A stretch of 19,627 nt of DNA, from the NCBI GenBank assembly GCA_964538355.1, contig CAZIFC010000039.1, positions 1 to 19,627 of the forward strand. The letters are read 5' to 3'. A program made the translations under genes and the position numbers. Shown here piece after piece: positions 1 through 7,553 of this stretch (its first letter is position 1; every line of letters starts with the position of its first letter). Below the pieces are notes generated by a model, which saw only the letters and a list, made by a program, of their open reading frames with translations, was not told where the DNA came from and searched no databases. This stretch comes from Bilophila sp964538355. GTDB lineage: Bacteria > Desulfobacterota > Desulfovibrionia > Desulfovibrionales > Desulfovibrionaceae.

Positions 1-76
1 TGGAGCTGGTGATGGGACTCGAACCCGCAACCTGCTGATTACAAATCAGCTGCTCTGCCAGTTGAGCTACACCAGC
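1..76 (-). tRNA. tRNA-Thr (anticodon UGU)
   Basis: Read on the minus strand, a complete cloverleaf of 76 nt is visible. The 7-bp acceptor stem GCTGGTG/CACCAGC is followed by an unpaired T and an encoded CCA (the complement of bases 1-3). The anticodon stem GCTGA/TCAGC encloses the loop TTTGTAA, so the anticodon is TGT (plus-strand bases 41-43), reading ACA and other ACN threonine codons. The T-arm carries GGTTCGAGTCC. The gene lies at the window edge and is transcribed outward, so any tRNA cluster further left cannot be seen. Confidence 0.97.
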
Positions 77-88
77 AACAGGGACTAG

Positions 89-117
89 CTCTTACACAAT
101 CCGAAAGGGTTTGGCAA
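89..117 (-). promoter_or_regulatory. possible sigma-70 promoter of the tRNA-Thr gene
   Basis: On the minus strand TTGCCA (112-117) is followed after 17 bases by TAAGAG (89-94), ending about 12 bases before the tRNA. The -35 box is good (5/6), the -10 box weak (3/6). Position fits a tRNA promoter, but read-through from the peptidase gene upstream is also possible. Confidence 0.3.
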
Positions 118-137
118 GCAAAAAATGACCCTGTCGC

Positions 138-176
138 AAAAATAATCGGAAAACGGGCATCGGCCTGTCTGCCGTT
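138..176 (-). terminator. candidate terminator of the M16 peptidase gene
   Basis: On the minus strand AACGGCA (170-176) pairs with TGCCCGTT (152-159) with one bulged base and a 10-nt loop. It is followed by a T-rich tail running through about 138. It lies about 90 bases after the peptidase stop and before the tRNA. A smaller 6-bp stem, AATCCG/CGGATT (195-211), precedes it without a T tract. The interrupted T run makes this only a moderate terminator. Confidence 0.4.
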
Positions 177-264
177 ATCTGAGGCAACCCCACAAATCCG
201 ACAAGCGGATTCGGGCGCAGGCTCTTTCCGAACCCGCGTCCGAATCTATAGGGTGCTTTTGAGA

Positions 265-2943
265 TTATGGCAAGACTTTTATTGTGTAGGCCGAGGAAAA
301 AATCAGGTACTTTTTGGCGATCTCCCTGAGTTCTTCGGCAGTTACGCGTTTACTCTTTTCTATTTGATCTTTGGTGAAGGAGAGCGGATACCCCTCGATG
401 CCGAGGCTTGCGGCCTCTCCGGAGCGGCTCCCGAGGCTTTGCATGCTGCGGTAGTAATCCCCTTCAAGCTGGTTCTTTCCGCGGTTAATGTCCTCTTCTG
501 ACAGGAGATTCTTATGCAGATCCTCGATGATCCGCCTGAATCCCTCTTCAGCCTGCGCCAGTTTTCCGGGTTCCGTGCCGATATAGAAGACCATGAAGCC
601 GTTATCCGAGTTCTGGCGGTTGAAGGCGGTCACCGTGTAGCCGAGTCCCTGCTTGTCGCGCAGTTCCCGGAAGAGCGGGCCGCCCATGCCGCCAAGGGTG
701 GTTTCCAGCAGATCAAGGGCGGGGGCGTCCGGGCTGGAATCCGGGACAGTCTTGAAGATCAGCATGAGATGGGCCTGATTGCGCTCCGGCATGGGGATAT
801 CCAGTTCGGGCGTGGTTCCCCATGCCGGGGCGGGCACGCCGGCCTTGCCCTGTTCGGGGGCAGGCAGGCGTCTGGCGAATTCGAGCACCTGTTCCCGGTC
901 AAAGTCGCCGGCGACGGCAAGCACCCACGGGCGGGCCTTCTGGCGGTTCCAGAAGTCGCGCAGCTGGGCTTCGGTGTAGTGCTGGACCTGCTCCGGCTCG
1001 CCGAGCTGAAGGTAGCCGTACACGCTGCCGGGGAAAAGGAAGGGCGGCAGCTTGCGGAAGGCCAGCCCAAGCGGCTGATCCTCTCGGGAGCGGATGGCGG
1101 CGAGCTGTTCGCGGATGCCGCGCCCGGTTTCGTCCTTGCTGAAGGCGGGGGTTTCGATCACTTCGCCAAGCAGCCCAAACAGATCCGCGCTGAAGCGGGC
1201 GGGGGTGGAGAGGTTTACCGAAAAGCTCTTGGTTCCTGACGCTGCGGCAAGGCCGGCTGCGCGATCCGCAAGGAATGCCTGCATTTCCGTCGTATTGCGC
1301 TTTGCCGTTCCTTTGGTGAGCACGTTGGCGGCGAGTGCGGAGAGCCCCTGCTCGCTGGGTTTGAGCAGGGCATTGCCGCCGGAATAGGTCAGGTTGGCGG
1401 AAACATAGGGGAGGGTCGGGTCGGGGATGAGCACCAGCGTGCGCCCCTTGCCCAGATCGACGACTTCGGTCTTGCCGGCTTCTGCGGCGGCTGTCCGGGC
1501 GGCCTTGGCGTCGGCCTTCCATTCCTTGTCGAGGATGGCCTGCATGTCCGGGAGCTGGGCGTCCTTGGGCGGCAGGGCCACGGTGGTCATGCGGTCGGGA
1601 CGCAGCCAGGTGCCGATCGTCTCGGAAAGCATGGCGGTATCCACACTGCGAAGCGCGGCTATGGCATTGCGCTCGCCCTGATCGCCGCCCATGAAGAACT
1701 GGAAGTAGCCGACTTTGGAGGCCAGCCCCGCCAGCGTCTCCTTGGAACGGTAGAGATCGTCCTCAAGGTTCAGCTTGGCGCGTTCCAGCTGTTCGGGCGT
1801 GAACGAGGAGGCCTTCAGTTTGGCGAGATCGCCGGTCAGCGCGGCCCAGAAGGGCGCAACCTTGTCGGCATCGAGTTCCGCCGTGATGACGAACGCGCCG
1901 ATGCGCTCAAAGTTTACATTCGATACGCTGATGCTGTCCACGAGCTGGCGTTCATATTTATAGGAGCGGTAGAACTCGCTGGTACGGTCGCCGCCGAGCA
2001 GGTAGGCCAGGACGTCCAGGGTCGCGGACTGGTAGCTTGTGGAGCCGGGAACGGGCAGGGCCGCCGCCAGATACACCTTGTTCCACGGGCCGGGCTGGAT
2101 GATGACGGAAGGCTTGTTGCCGGGCAGGGGCAGGCGTTCCGCCTCATAGGGCATGACCTCGCGGAGGGGGGAGCTGTTCTTGTAGGGCGCGAACATGCGT
2201 TCGGCCTCGGCAAGGACTTCGGCGGGGTTCACGTTGCCCACCACGACCAGCAGCATGTTCTGCGGCTGGTAATATTTCGCGATATACTCGCGGAGGTTCT
2301 GGGAGGTCAGGGCGCGGATGGTTTTTTCGTAGCCGATGATGGGCCGCTCGTAGGGCGTGCCCTTCAGCGTGTCGCCGAGCAGCATCTTGAACATGCGGCT
2401 GCTCGGGTCGTCCTCGCCGCGCTGGAGTTCCGCGACGATGACGTCCTTCTCGGATTCCAGCTCCTGCGGATCGAGCGTGGGATGGAAGGCCATGTCGCGC
2501 ACCACGTCCATGCCGAGCTTCCAGTGGCGGGCGGGCATGTCGGTCATATATACGGTATAGTCATAGCTGGTCGCAGCGTTCAGGTAGCCGCCGGCGGATT
2601 CCACCTCCTGGCTGATGGCACTTTTGGGGCGGCTGTCGGTTCCCTTGAAGACCATGTGCTCAAGGACATGGCTGATGCCCGCCTGCTCCGGCGTTTCATA
2701 CGAGGAACCGGCATGGACGTACAGGCGCGTGGAGACAAGCGGAAACCGTGTGTCCTTGAGGATGAGCACCGAGAGGCCGTTGGGCAGTTTCGTTACCTGC
2801 TCCTCTTTTCCTGACAGCGGATCGGGGATGACGGGCACGATGTCCGCAGCCCCGCCGGGGGCGGCGGGGGCGGCCAGCGCAAGCCCCGCCCCAAAGAATA
2901 CGGTGGCGAACGCGCCAGCCAGTATGGTTCTGATTGAAGCCAT
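265..2943 (-). CDS. Exported M16-family (pitrilysin-like) zinc metallopeptidase, two-domain
   Basis: 892 aa, predicted periplasmic protease that degrades peptides inside a closed chamber. Residues 1-24 form a signal peptide (hydrophobic core, cleavage near ALA-A). The active N-terminal half carries HVLEH at 92-96, with zinc ligands H92 and H96 and catalytic E95. E172 lies 76 residues later, the family spacing of the third ligand. The second half is the usual inactive partner: SALAA at 535-539 stands where HxxEH would be. It keeps the R762/Y769 pair (LRDKQGLGY) that helps bind substrate. The start is chosen at the ATG preceded by AAGGAG with a short spacer; the open frame upstream (to 3387) has no signal peptide and overlaps thiC. 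It is divergent from thiC and appears to be a single-gene unit. E. coli PqqL has a similar build, but I cannot assign orthology. Confidence 0.95.
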   Translation of the reverse strand: MASIRTILAGAFATVFFGAGLALAAPAAPGGAADIVPVIPDPLSGKEEQVTKLPNGLSVLILKDTRFPLVSTRLYVHAGSSYETPEQAGISHVLEHMVFKGTDSRPKSAISQEVESAGGYLNAATSYDYTVYMTDMPARHWKLGMDVVRDMAFHPTLDPQELESEKDVIVAELQRGEDDPSSRMFKMLLGDTLKGTPYERPIIGYEKTIRALTSQNLREYIAKYYQPQNMLLVVVGNVNPAEVLAEAERMFAPYKNSSPLREVMPYEAERLPLPGNKPSVIIQPGPWNKVYLAAALPVPGSTSYQSATLDVLAYLLGGDRTSEFYRSYKYERQLVDSISVSNVNFERIGAFVITAELDADKVAPFWAALTGDLAKLKASSFTPEQLERAKLNLEDDLYRSKETLAGLASKVGYFQFFMGGDQGERNAIAALRSVDTAMLSETIGTWLRPDRMTTVALPPKDAQLPDMQAILDKEWKADAKAARTAAAEAGKTEVVDLGKGRTLVLIPDPTLPYVSANLTYSGGNALLKPSEQGLSALAANVLTKGTAKRNTTEMQAFLADRAAGLAAASGTKSFSVNLSTPARFSADLFGLLGEVIETPAFSKDETGRGIREQLAAIRSREDQPLGLAFRKLPPFLFPGSVYGYLQLGEPEQVQHYTEAQLRDFWNRQKARPWVLAVAGDFDREQVLEFARRLPAPEQGKAGVPAPAWGTTPELDIPMPERNQAHLMLIFKTVPDSSPDAPALDLLETTLGGMGGPLFRELRDKQGLGYTVTAFNRQNSDNGFMVFYIGTEPGKLAQAEEGFRRIIEDLHKNLLSEEDINRGKNQLEGDYYRSMQSLGSRSGEAASLGIEGYPLSFTKDQIEKSKRVTAEELREIAKKYLIFSSAYTIKVLP

Positions 2944-3009
2944 GAAGAACTCCTTTCCATGAGCACGCCCCTGTGGGGGAATGCTTTTCGGACAGATGAT
3001 ATTTTGAAA

Positions 3010-3038
3010 AGGGTAAGTCCGCGGAACGGGGATGGCAA
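3010..3038 (-). promoter_or_regulatory. weak candidate promoter for the M16 peptidase gene
   Basis: Minus-strand TTGCCA (3033-3038) and TACCCT (3010-3015) are 17 bases apart, about 70 bases before the peptidase start. The -35 box matches 5/6, the -10 box only 3/6. Included because spacing and position fit; evidence is thin. Confidence 0.25.
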
Positions 3039-3114
3039 GGCTCCTCAGCCGTGTAGAATGATTTATCATATGCCGTAAGAGCTTGCGGAGTTCGGCTTCC
3101 TGCGGCACAATGCA

Positions 3115-3136
3115 GGGGCGGCGCAAGCCGCATCCC
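3115..3136 (+). promoter_or_regulatory. GNRA-capped hairpin in the thiC leader
   Basis: GCGGC (3118-3122) pairs with GCCGC (3127-3131) across a GCAA tetraloop. GGG (3115-3117) pairs with CCC (3134-3136) with a 2-base AT bulge between the two helices. It sits about 50 bases before the thiC start. It lacks the conserved CTGAGA and GAACCTGAT segments of the TPP riboswitch, so no thi-box can be called. Role unknown; a leader structure or mRNA stabiliser is possible. Confidence 0.45.
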
Positions 3137-3184
3137 CTAGCCGTCGGGGGCGTTTCCTCCGGCAAATCCAACGAGGAGTTTCTT

Positions 3185-4468
3185 GTGTCCATCATCAACC
3201 AGAATGCGGCCCTCAAGGGCCTGCTTGCCGCGCATCTTCCCGCGCTGGCCGAAGACGAGGGGCTTGCCCCGGAAGCCATCACCGCCGCTATCGAGGCGGG
3301 AACCATGGTGCTGCTCGGCAACCCCAACCATCCTTCCGTCAAGCCCATTCTCGTAGGACAGCCCAGCAGGGTGAAGGTCAACGCCAATATCGGGACTTCG
3401 CCTTTCCAAAATCACCCCGGCTGCGAAATGCGCAAGCTCGAAGTCGCACAGCAGGCCGGAGCCGATACCGTCATGGATCTTTCCATTGCCGGGGATCTCA
3501 TGGCAATCCGCAAGGATATGCTTTCGCGCACGCCTCTGCCCCTGGGCACCGTGCCGCTGTATTCCGTGGCCCAGCGGTATATCGACAAGGATATCGATCC
3601 TGCCAGGATAGACCCTGAAGAACTTTTCGAGGAAGTGGAAAAGCAGGCGGAGCAGGGCGTGGACTTCATGACCCTGCATTGCGGCCTGACCCGGCGCGGG
3701 GCCGAATGGGCCGCCCGCGGCGATCGCGCCCTCGGCATCGTTTCGCGCGGCGGGTCCATCCTCGCTCGCTGGATGCTTCAGAACGACAAGGAAAACCCGC
3801 TGCTGACAGGCTATGATCGCCTGCTCGATCTGGCCCGCAAGTACAATGTTACCCTGTCGCTCGGTGACGGCCTGCGCCCCGGCGCGGGATGCGATGCCGG
3901 AGACGCCGCCCAGTGGGAAGAGGTCATGACGCTCGGGATGCTGGCCCGCCGCGGGCTTGAAGCCGGCGTGCAGTGCATGATCGAAGGCCCCGGGCATGTG
4001 CCCATGAACGAGGTGGAAGCCCAGATCATCGGCATCAAGAAGCTGACCCACGGTGCCCCCCTGTATGTGCTCGGCCCGCTGACCATCGACTCTTCCCCGG
4101 GCTACGACCATATCGCCGGAGCCATCGGCGGGGCTATGGCCGTCCGCGCGGGCGTGGACTTCCTGTGCTATCTGACGCCTGCCGAACACCTGACGCTGCC
4201 GGACATGGACGACGTGCGGCAGGGGATCATGGCTTCCCGCGTTGCGGCGCAGGCCGGGGAAGTGGCTCTGGGCCGTCCCCACGCGCTTGCCCGTGAAGCC
4301 AAGATGGCGAAAGCCCGCATGGCCCTCGACTGGAACGTCATGCGCGAGGCCGCCCTTGATCCCGAAATGCTCGACAAGCGGCGTGAACCGCACAAGCACG
4401 AGGAAGCGTGCGCCATGTGCGGCAATTTCTGCGCTGTGAAGATGCTGCGGGACGCGCAGAAGAAGTAG
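3185..4468 (+). CDS. thiC: Phosphomethylpyrimidine synthase ThiC (short form)
   Basis: 427 aa. A radical-SAM enzyme that rearranges aminoimidazole ribotide into HMP-phosphate, the pyrimidine half of thiamine. Family segments seen in order: KVNANIGTS (64-72), LHCGLT (164-169), SRGGSI (187-192), GDGLRPG (227-233), EGPGHVPM (267-274), a GPLTIDSSPGYDH block (about 297-309), CYLTPAEH (328-335). The 4Fe-4S cysteines are C409, C412 and C416 at the C-terminus, spaced CX2CX3C rather than the CX2CX4C of the long E. coli-type enzyme. The protein lacks that enzyme's N-terminal extension. The start is the GTG at 3185, six bases after GAGGAG; an in-frame extension to 3083 has no ribosome site. It stands alone: no other thi genes are visible and no TPP riboswitch is recognised. 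Confidence 0.97.
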   Translation: MSIINQNAALKGLLAAHLPALAEDEGLAPEAITAAIEAGTMVLLGNPNHPSVKPILVGQPSRVKVNANIGTSPFQNHPGCEMRKLEVAQQAGADTVMDLSIAGDLMAIRKDMLSRTPLPLGTVPLYSVAQRYIDKDIDPARIDPEELFEEVEKQAEQGVDFMTLHCGLTRRGAEWAARGDRALGIVSRGGSILARWMLQNDKENPLLTGYDRLLDLARKYNVTLSLGDGLRPGAGCDAGDAAQWEEVMTLGMLARRGLEAGVQCMIEGPGHVPMNEVEAQIIGIKKLTHGAPLYVLGPLTIDSSPGYDHIAGAIGGAMAVRAGVDFLCYLTPAEHLTLPDMDDVRQGIMASRVAAQAGEVALGRPHALAREAKMAKARMALDWNVMREAALDPEMLDKRREPHKHEEACAMCGNFCAVKMLRDAQKK

Positions 4469-4492
4469 CGTTGGAGAGTGGGGAGATGCTTG

Positions 4493-4533
4493 GGGGAGAG
4501 GAAACCCTTCTGGAGAAGGGCTTTCCCCTCCCC
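4493..4533 (+). repeat. Long G/C-rich hairpin, probable dispersed intergenic repeat
   Basis: Starting 24 bases after the thiC stop, CCCTTC (4505-4510) pairs with GAAGGG (4515-4520) over a TGGA loop. The stem continues outward as GGGGAGAGGAAA against TTTCCCCTCCCC with one bulge and one mismatch. No U tract follows directly, only C-rich DNA, so it is not a classic terminator but may protect the thiC mRNA end. A second small stem, CCGAA-GACG-TTCGG, lies at about 4564-4577. The style resembles dispersed intergenic palindromes; only one copy is in this window. Confidence 0.6.
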
Positions 4534-4593
4534 ACCTCCCCCAACCCCCCATCCCTTTTCCTCCCGAAGACGTTCGGTTGGTGGGGAGGCGAA

Positions 4594-4620
4594 CCCGGCG
4601 TGCGGGGCGTTTTTGTTTTT
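4594..4620 (+). terminator. candidate intrinsic terminator after thiC
   Basis: A short stem CCCG (4594-4597)/CGGG (4603-4606) with loop GCGTG is followed by GCG and two runs of five T split by one G (4610-4620). The T tract is the best in this gap; the stem is short, so strength is uncertain. It would separate thiC from the exporter operon. Confidence 0.45.
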
Positions 4621-4643
4621 GGAAAAGCGTTTTGGAAAAAGCG
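4617..4643 (+). repeat. Tandem duplication TTTTGGAAA(A)AGCG
   Basis: Two adjacent units, 13 and 14 bases, differ by a single extra A (4617-4629 and 4630-4643). They lie directly upstream of the likely ybhG promoter. This could be simple slippage or a paired binding site for a regulator of the exporter operon. Confidence 0.6.
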
Positions 4644-4661
4644 TTGATGAAGCGGCATATT
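4632..4661 (+). promoter_or_regulatory. candidate promoter of the ybhGFSR-type operon
   Basis: TTGGAA (4632-4637) and CATATT (4656-4661) are separated by 18 bases, about 30 bases before the ybhG start. Each box matches consensus at 4/6. The -35 element lies inside the second unit of the tandem repeat, which would suit regulated initiation. Confidence 0.35.
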
Positions 4662-4692
4662 GCTGGCGTTCCCCGTATGCTGGAGGGTTTTC

Positions 4693-5688
4693 ATGCTGAA
4701 GCGCATTCTGCTGATAGGTGTTGTCCTCGTCTGCATGGCCGGAGGCGCGTGGTGGCTTTACGAGGCGAAGCGGCAGCCGTCGGATCTGCTGACGCTGTAC
4801 GGCAATGTGGATATCCGGCAGGTTGATGTCGGCTTCCGGGTCGGCGGACGCATTACGGAACTGTTCAAGGAAGAGGGCGAGATGGTGCGGACAGGTGAGC
4901 GGCTTGCCCGTCTGGACGCCAAACCCTATGAAGAAGCCTTTGATCGGGCAGCGGCCCAGCTTTCCATGCAGGAAATCGAGCTGGGAAAGATGGCTGCCGG
5001 ATACAGGACGGAAGACATCGAGCAGGCCCGCGCCTCGCTGAACGGCGCACAGGCCGTGTACGCCAATGCCGCGAGCAGCCTGCGCCGGGTGGAGCGTCTG
5101 CGCCAGCAAAATGCCGTTTCCCAGCAGGCTCTGGACGAGGCCCGCGCTTCCTACGGGGACGCGCTGTCCCGCCGGAACGCCGCCCGGGAGCAGCTCCAGC
5201 TGATGGAAAGCGGGTATCGCCCGGAAGATATCGAACGCCAGCGTGCCGCCGTGGACGCCGCCCGTGCCGAGCTTGCCAGCGCGACGACCCGCCTTCAGGA
5301 TACCGATCTGTTTGCGCCGCAGGATGGCGTGGTGCTGACCCGTGTGCACGAGGTCGGGGCCGTGGTGCAGGGCGGGCAAACCATTTTTGCCATAACGCTG
5401 AACAATCCCGTCTGGATACGCGCATACGTCACCCAGCCGAATCTCGGAAACATCCGCCCGGGTCAGGAGGTTCTGCTTTCCATCGACGCCACGCCGGGCA
5501 AGGCGTACAGGGGGCGCATCGGCTTCATTTCCCCGACCGCCGAATTCACGCCGAAGACGGTGGAAACCACGGAAGTGCGGAACGATCTGGTCTTCCGGTT
5601 CCGCATTGTGGCGGAAGATCCCGACAACGTCATGCGGCAGGGGATGCCCGTTACCGTGACGCTTCGCAAAGATGGGGGCAGGCCGTGA
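4693..5688 (+). CDS. ybhG: Periplasmic adaptor (membrane fusion) protein of a Ybh-type ABC exporter
   Basis: 331 aa, HlyD/YbhG family. It anchors in the inner membrane through residues 4-23 and links the ABC permeases to an outer-membrane channel. Segments: LTLYGNVDIR (33-42) opening the beta-barrel/lipoyl region, a long helical hairpin (about 75-205) with the repeated motif GYRxEDIExxR at 103-113 and 174-184, the second lipoyl half (about 206-235), then a barrel domain with FISPTAEFTPKTVET (278-292). I recognise these blocks from E. coli YbhG, and the length matches. The start is the ATG five bases after GGAGGG; an upstream in-frame start at 4660 lacks a ribosome site. Its stop overlaps the next gene by 4 bases. 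No CecR-like TetR regulator or TolC gene is in the window. Confidence 0.93.
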   Translation: MLKRILLIGVVLVCMAGGAWWLYEAKRQPSDLLTLYGNVDIRQVDVGFRVGGRITELFKEEGEMVRTGERLARLDAKPYEEAFDRAAAQLSMQEIELGKMAAGYRTEDIEQARASLNGAQAVYANAASSLRRVERLRQQNAVSQQALDEARASYGDALSRRNAAREQLQLMESGYRPEDIERQRAAVDAARAELASATTRLQDTDLFAPQDGVVLTRVHEVGAVVQGGQTIFAITLNNPVWIRAYVTQPNLGNIRPGQEVLLSIDATPGKAYRGRIGFISPTAEFTPKTVETTEVRNDLVFRFRIVAEDPDNVMRQGMPVTVTLRKDGGRP

Positions 5689-7553
5689 GCGAGTCCCCGG
5701 AAGCGGCGGTTCGTCTTCGGGACGTTTCCAAGCTTTTCGCGGACGTGCCGCCCGGAACCCCGCCCGCGCTTGCCGGCCTGACCGCGGACGTGCCTTCAGG
5801 GATGGTCGTGGGGCTGGTCGGACCCGATGCGGCGGGCAAGACGACGCTCATGCGCCTTTTGGCGGGCCTTCTTCTGCCCACGTCGGGTACGGTGGAGGTG
5901 CTGGGGCGCGCTCCGGGCGGCGGCAAGGCAGAAACGCTGCACGATGTCGGCTACATGCCTCAGCGGTTCGGACTGTACGAAGATCTTTCCGTCATTGACA
6001 ACCTGAACCTTCACGCCGAGCTGCGCGGGCTGGAAAACCCGCAGCGGGAGGCCATGTTTGCCAGGCTGCTGTCGTTTACCGCCCTTGCGCCGTTTACCGG
6101 GCGGCTGGCCGGGCGGCTTTCCGGCGGGATGAAGCAAAAGCTCGGGCTGGCCTGCGCCCTGCTGACCACACCGCGCCTGTTGCTGCTTGACGAGCCGGGG
6201 GTGGGGGTTGATCCGCTGTCCCGCCGCGAGCTGTGGAAGATGGTTTCGGAGCTTGCCGTGGGCGGCATGTCGGTGCTCTGGTCCACGGCCTACATGGATG
6301 AGGCCGAGCAGTGCGCCCATGTGCTGATGCTCGATGAGGGGCGGCTTGTGTACCAAGGGCCGCCCGCCGGGTTTACGGAGCGGGTGGCGAAGCGGGTGTT
6401 TTCCTTTGTGCCGCCGCCCGGAGAAGCCCGCGGCATGCTGGCTGTCTGGCAGCAGGAACCGGATATCCGCGACGCGCTCATTCAGGGAAGCCGTATCCGG
6501 GTCGTGTTCGCCGAGCCGCACGAAGGGGCGTTTTCCCGTCGCGGCGTGGAGCTGCAGCCTGTGGAGCCGCGCCTTGAGGATGCCTATATCGACGCCGTCG
6601 GCGGCATGGATCGCCGCCCTTCGCCCTTTTTTACGGAAAAGAAGGCGGAAGGGAAGGGAGAAGCGGGGAAGGGCGGAGGCAGCCTTTCCGCGTTCCTCCA
6701 CAAGGCGTTTCGGCGCGGGCGTCAGCCCGCCGTTCCGCCGGAAGAGGCCGCCCCCAGACCTTCGGCTGCGGGTTCCCCTTCTCTTCAGCCTGTTATCCGG
6801 GCGGTGAACCTGACCAAAAGGTACGGCGCGTTTGTGGCGGCGCACGACATCACCTTCGAGGTGCAGCCGGGCAGGATTTTCGGCCTGCTCGGGCCGAACG
6901 GCGCGGGCAAGTCCACGACGTTCAGAATGCTGTGCGGCCTGTCCCGGCCCTCGTCGGGAGAGTGTTTTGTGGCGGGGATGAATCTCCTTTCCGCAGCCGG
7001 AGCCGCCCGTGCGAAGCTCGGGTACATGGCGCAGAAATTTTCCCTGTACGGTGAACTGACCGTCTTTCAGAACATGCGGCTGATGGGCGATCTCTACGGC
7101 CTGCCCCGAGGCGCGGCGGCCCGCCGCATTGAGGAGCTGATTGGTGCGCTGGATCTGGAGCCGTTTCGCAATGTCCGGGCGTTCAACCTCCCGCTCGGGC
7201 AGAAGCAGCGGCTGGCGATGGCCTGCGCGACCCTGCACGAACCGTCCGTGCTGTTTCTGGATGAGCCGACTTCCGGCGTCGACCCGCGCACACGCCGCGA
7301 ATTCTGGAAACACATCAACGCCATGACCCAGAACGGGGTCGCGGTGCTGGTGACCACGCATTTTATGGAGGAAGCCGAGTATTGCGACGAAATCGCACTG
7401 GTCTTTCAGGGAGGGATCATTGCGCGGGGAACGCCGGACGAGCTGAAGGAAAAGGCTCCGCATCCTTCCGGCGCGGCTTCTGCGGACATGACGCTGGAGG
7501 CCGCCTTTATCGCCTCTATTGAGGATGTGCAGCAGCGGAGGAAGCAGGCATGA
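5685..7553 (+). CDS. ybhF: Fused double ABC ATPase of a Ybh-type exporter
   Basis: 622 aa, two nucleotide-binding domains in one chain that power the YbhS/YbhR permeases. NBD1 (about 5-300): Walker A GPDAAGKT (46-53), signature LSGGM (145-149), Walker B with D169-E170; at the switch-histidine position it has STAY (200-203). NBD2 (about 370-612): Walker A GPNGAGKST (403-411), signature degraded to LPLGQ (502-506), D526-E527, intact TTH with H559. So one composite ATP site is consensus and one is degenerate. E. coli YbhF shows the same pattern from memory. The interdomain linker (about 308-368) is Lys/Gly/Pro-rich and about 40 residues longer than in E. coli. GTG start in a GTGA overlap with ybhG; its own TGA overlaps the ATG of ybhS. 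Confidence 0.93.
   Translation: MSESPEAAVRLRDVSKLFADVPPGTPPALAGLTADVPSGMVVGLVGPDAAGKTTLMRLLAGLLLPTSGTVEVLGRAPGGGKAETLHDVGYMPQRFGLYEDLSVIDNLNLHAELRGLENPQREAMFARLLSFTALAPFTGRLAGRLSGGMKQKLGLACALLTTPRLLLLDEPGVGVDPLSRRELWKMVSELAVGGMSVLWSTAYMDEAEQCAHVLMLDEGRLVYQGPPAGFTERVAKRVFSFVPPPGEARGMLAVWQQEPDIRDALIQGSRIRVVFAEPHEGAFSRRGVELQPVEPRLEDAYIDAVGGMDRRPSPFFTEKKAEGKGEAGKGGGSLSAFLHKAFRRGRQPAVPPEEAAPRPSAAGSPSLQPVIRAVNLTKRYGAFVAAHDITFEVQPGRIFGLLGPNGAGKSTTFRMLCGLSRPSSGECFVAGMNLLSAAGAARAKLGYMAQKFSLYGELTVFQNMRLMGDLYGLPRGAAARRIEELIGALDLEPFRNVRAFNLPLGQKQRLAMACATLHEPSVLFLDEPTSGVDPRTRREFWKHINAMTQNGVAVLVTTHFMEEAEYCDEIALVFQGGIIARGTPDELKEKAPHPSGAASADMTLEAAFIASIEDVQQRRKQA

Noticed and set aside
3035..3060. TPP riboswitch on the minus strand (GGCTGAGG word)
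   Set aside because: Only this short word matches; the other conserved segments are missing and the strand leads to the peptidase gene, not thiC.
3137..4552. 471-codon minus-strand frame opposite thiC
   Set aside because: Antisense shadow of a clearly identified gene; it reads through the thiC complement and the following C-rich hairpins.
5796..7463. 555-codon minus-strand frame opposite ybhF
   Set aside because: Arg/His/Gln-rich antisense translation of conserved ATPase motifs; no independent evidence of coding.
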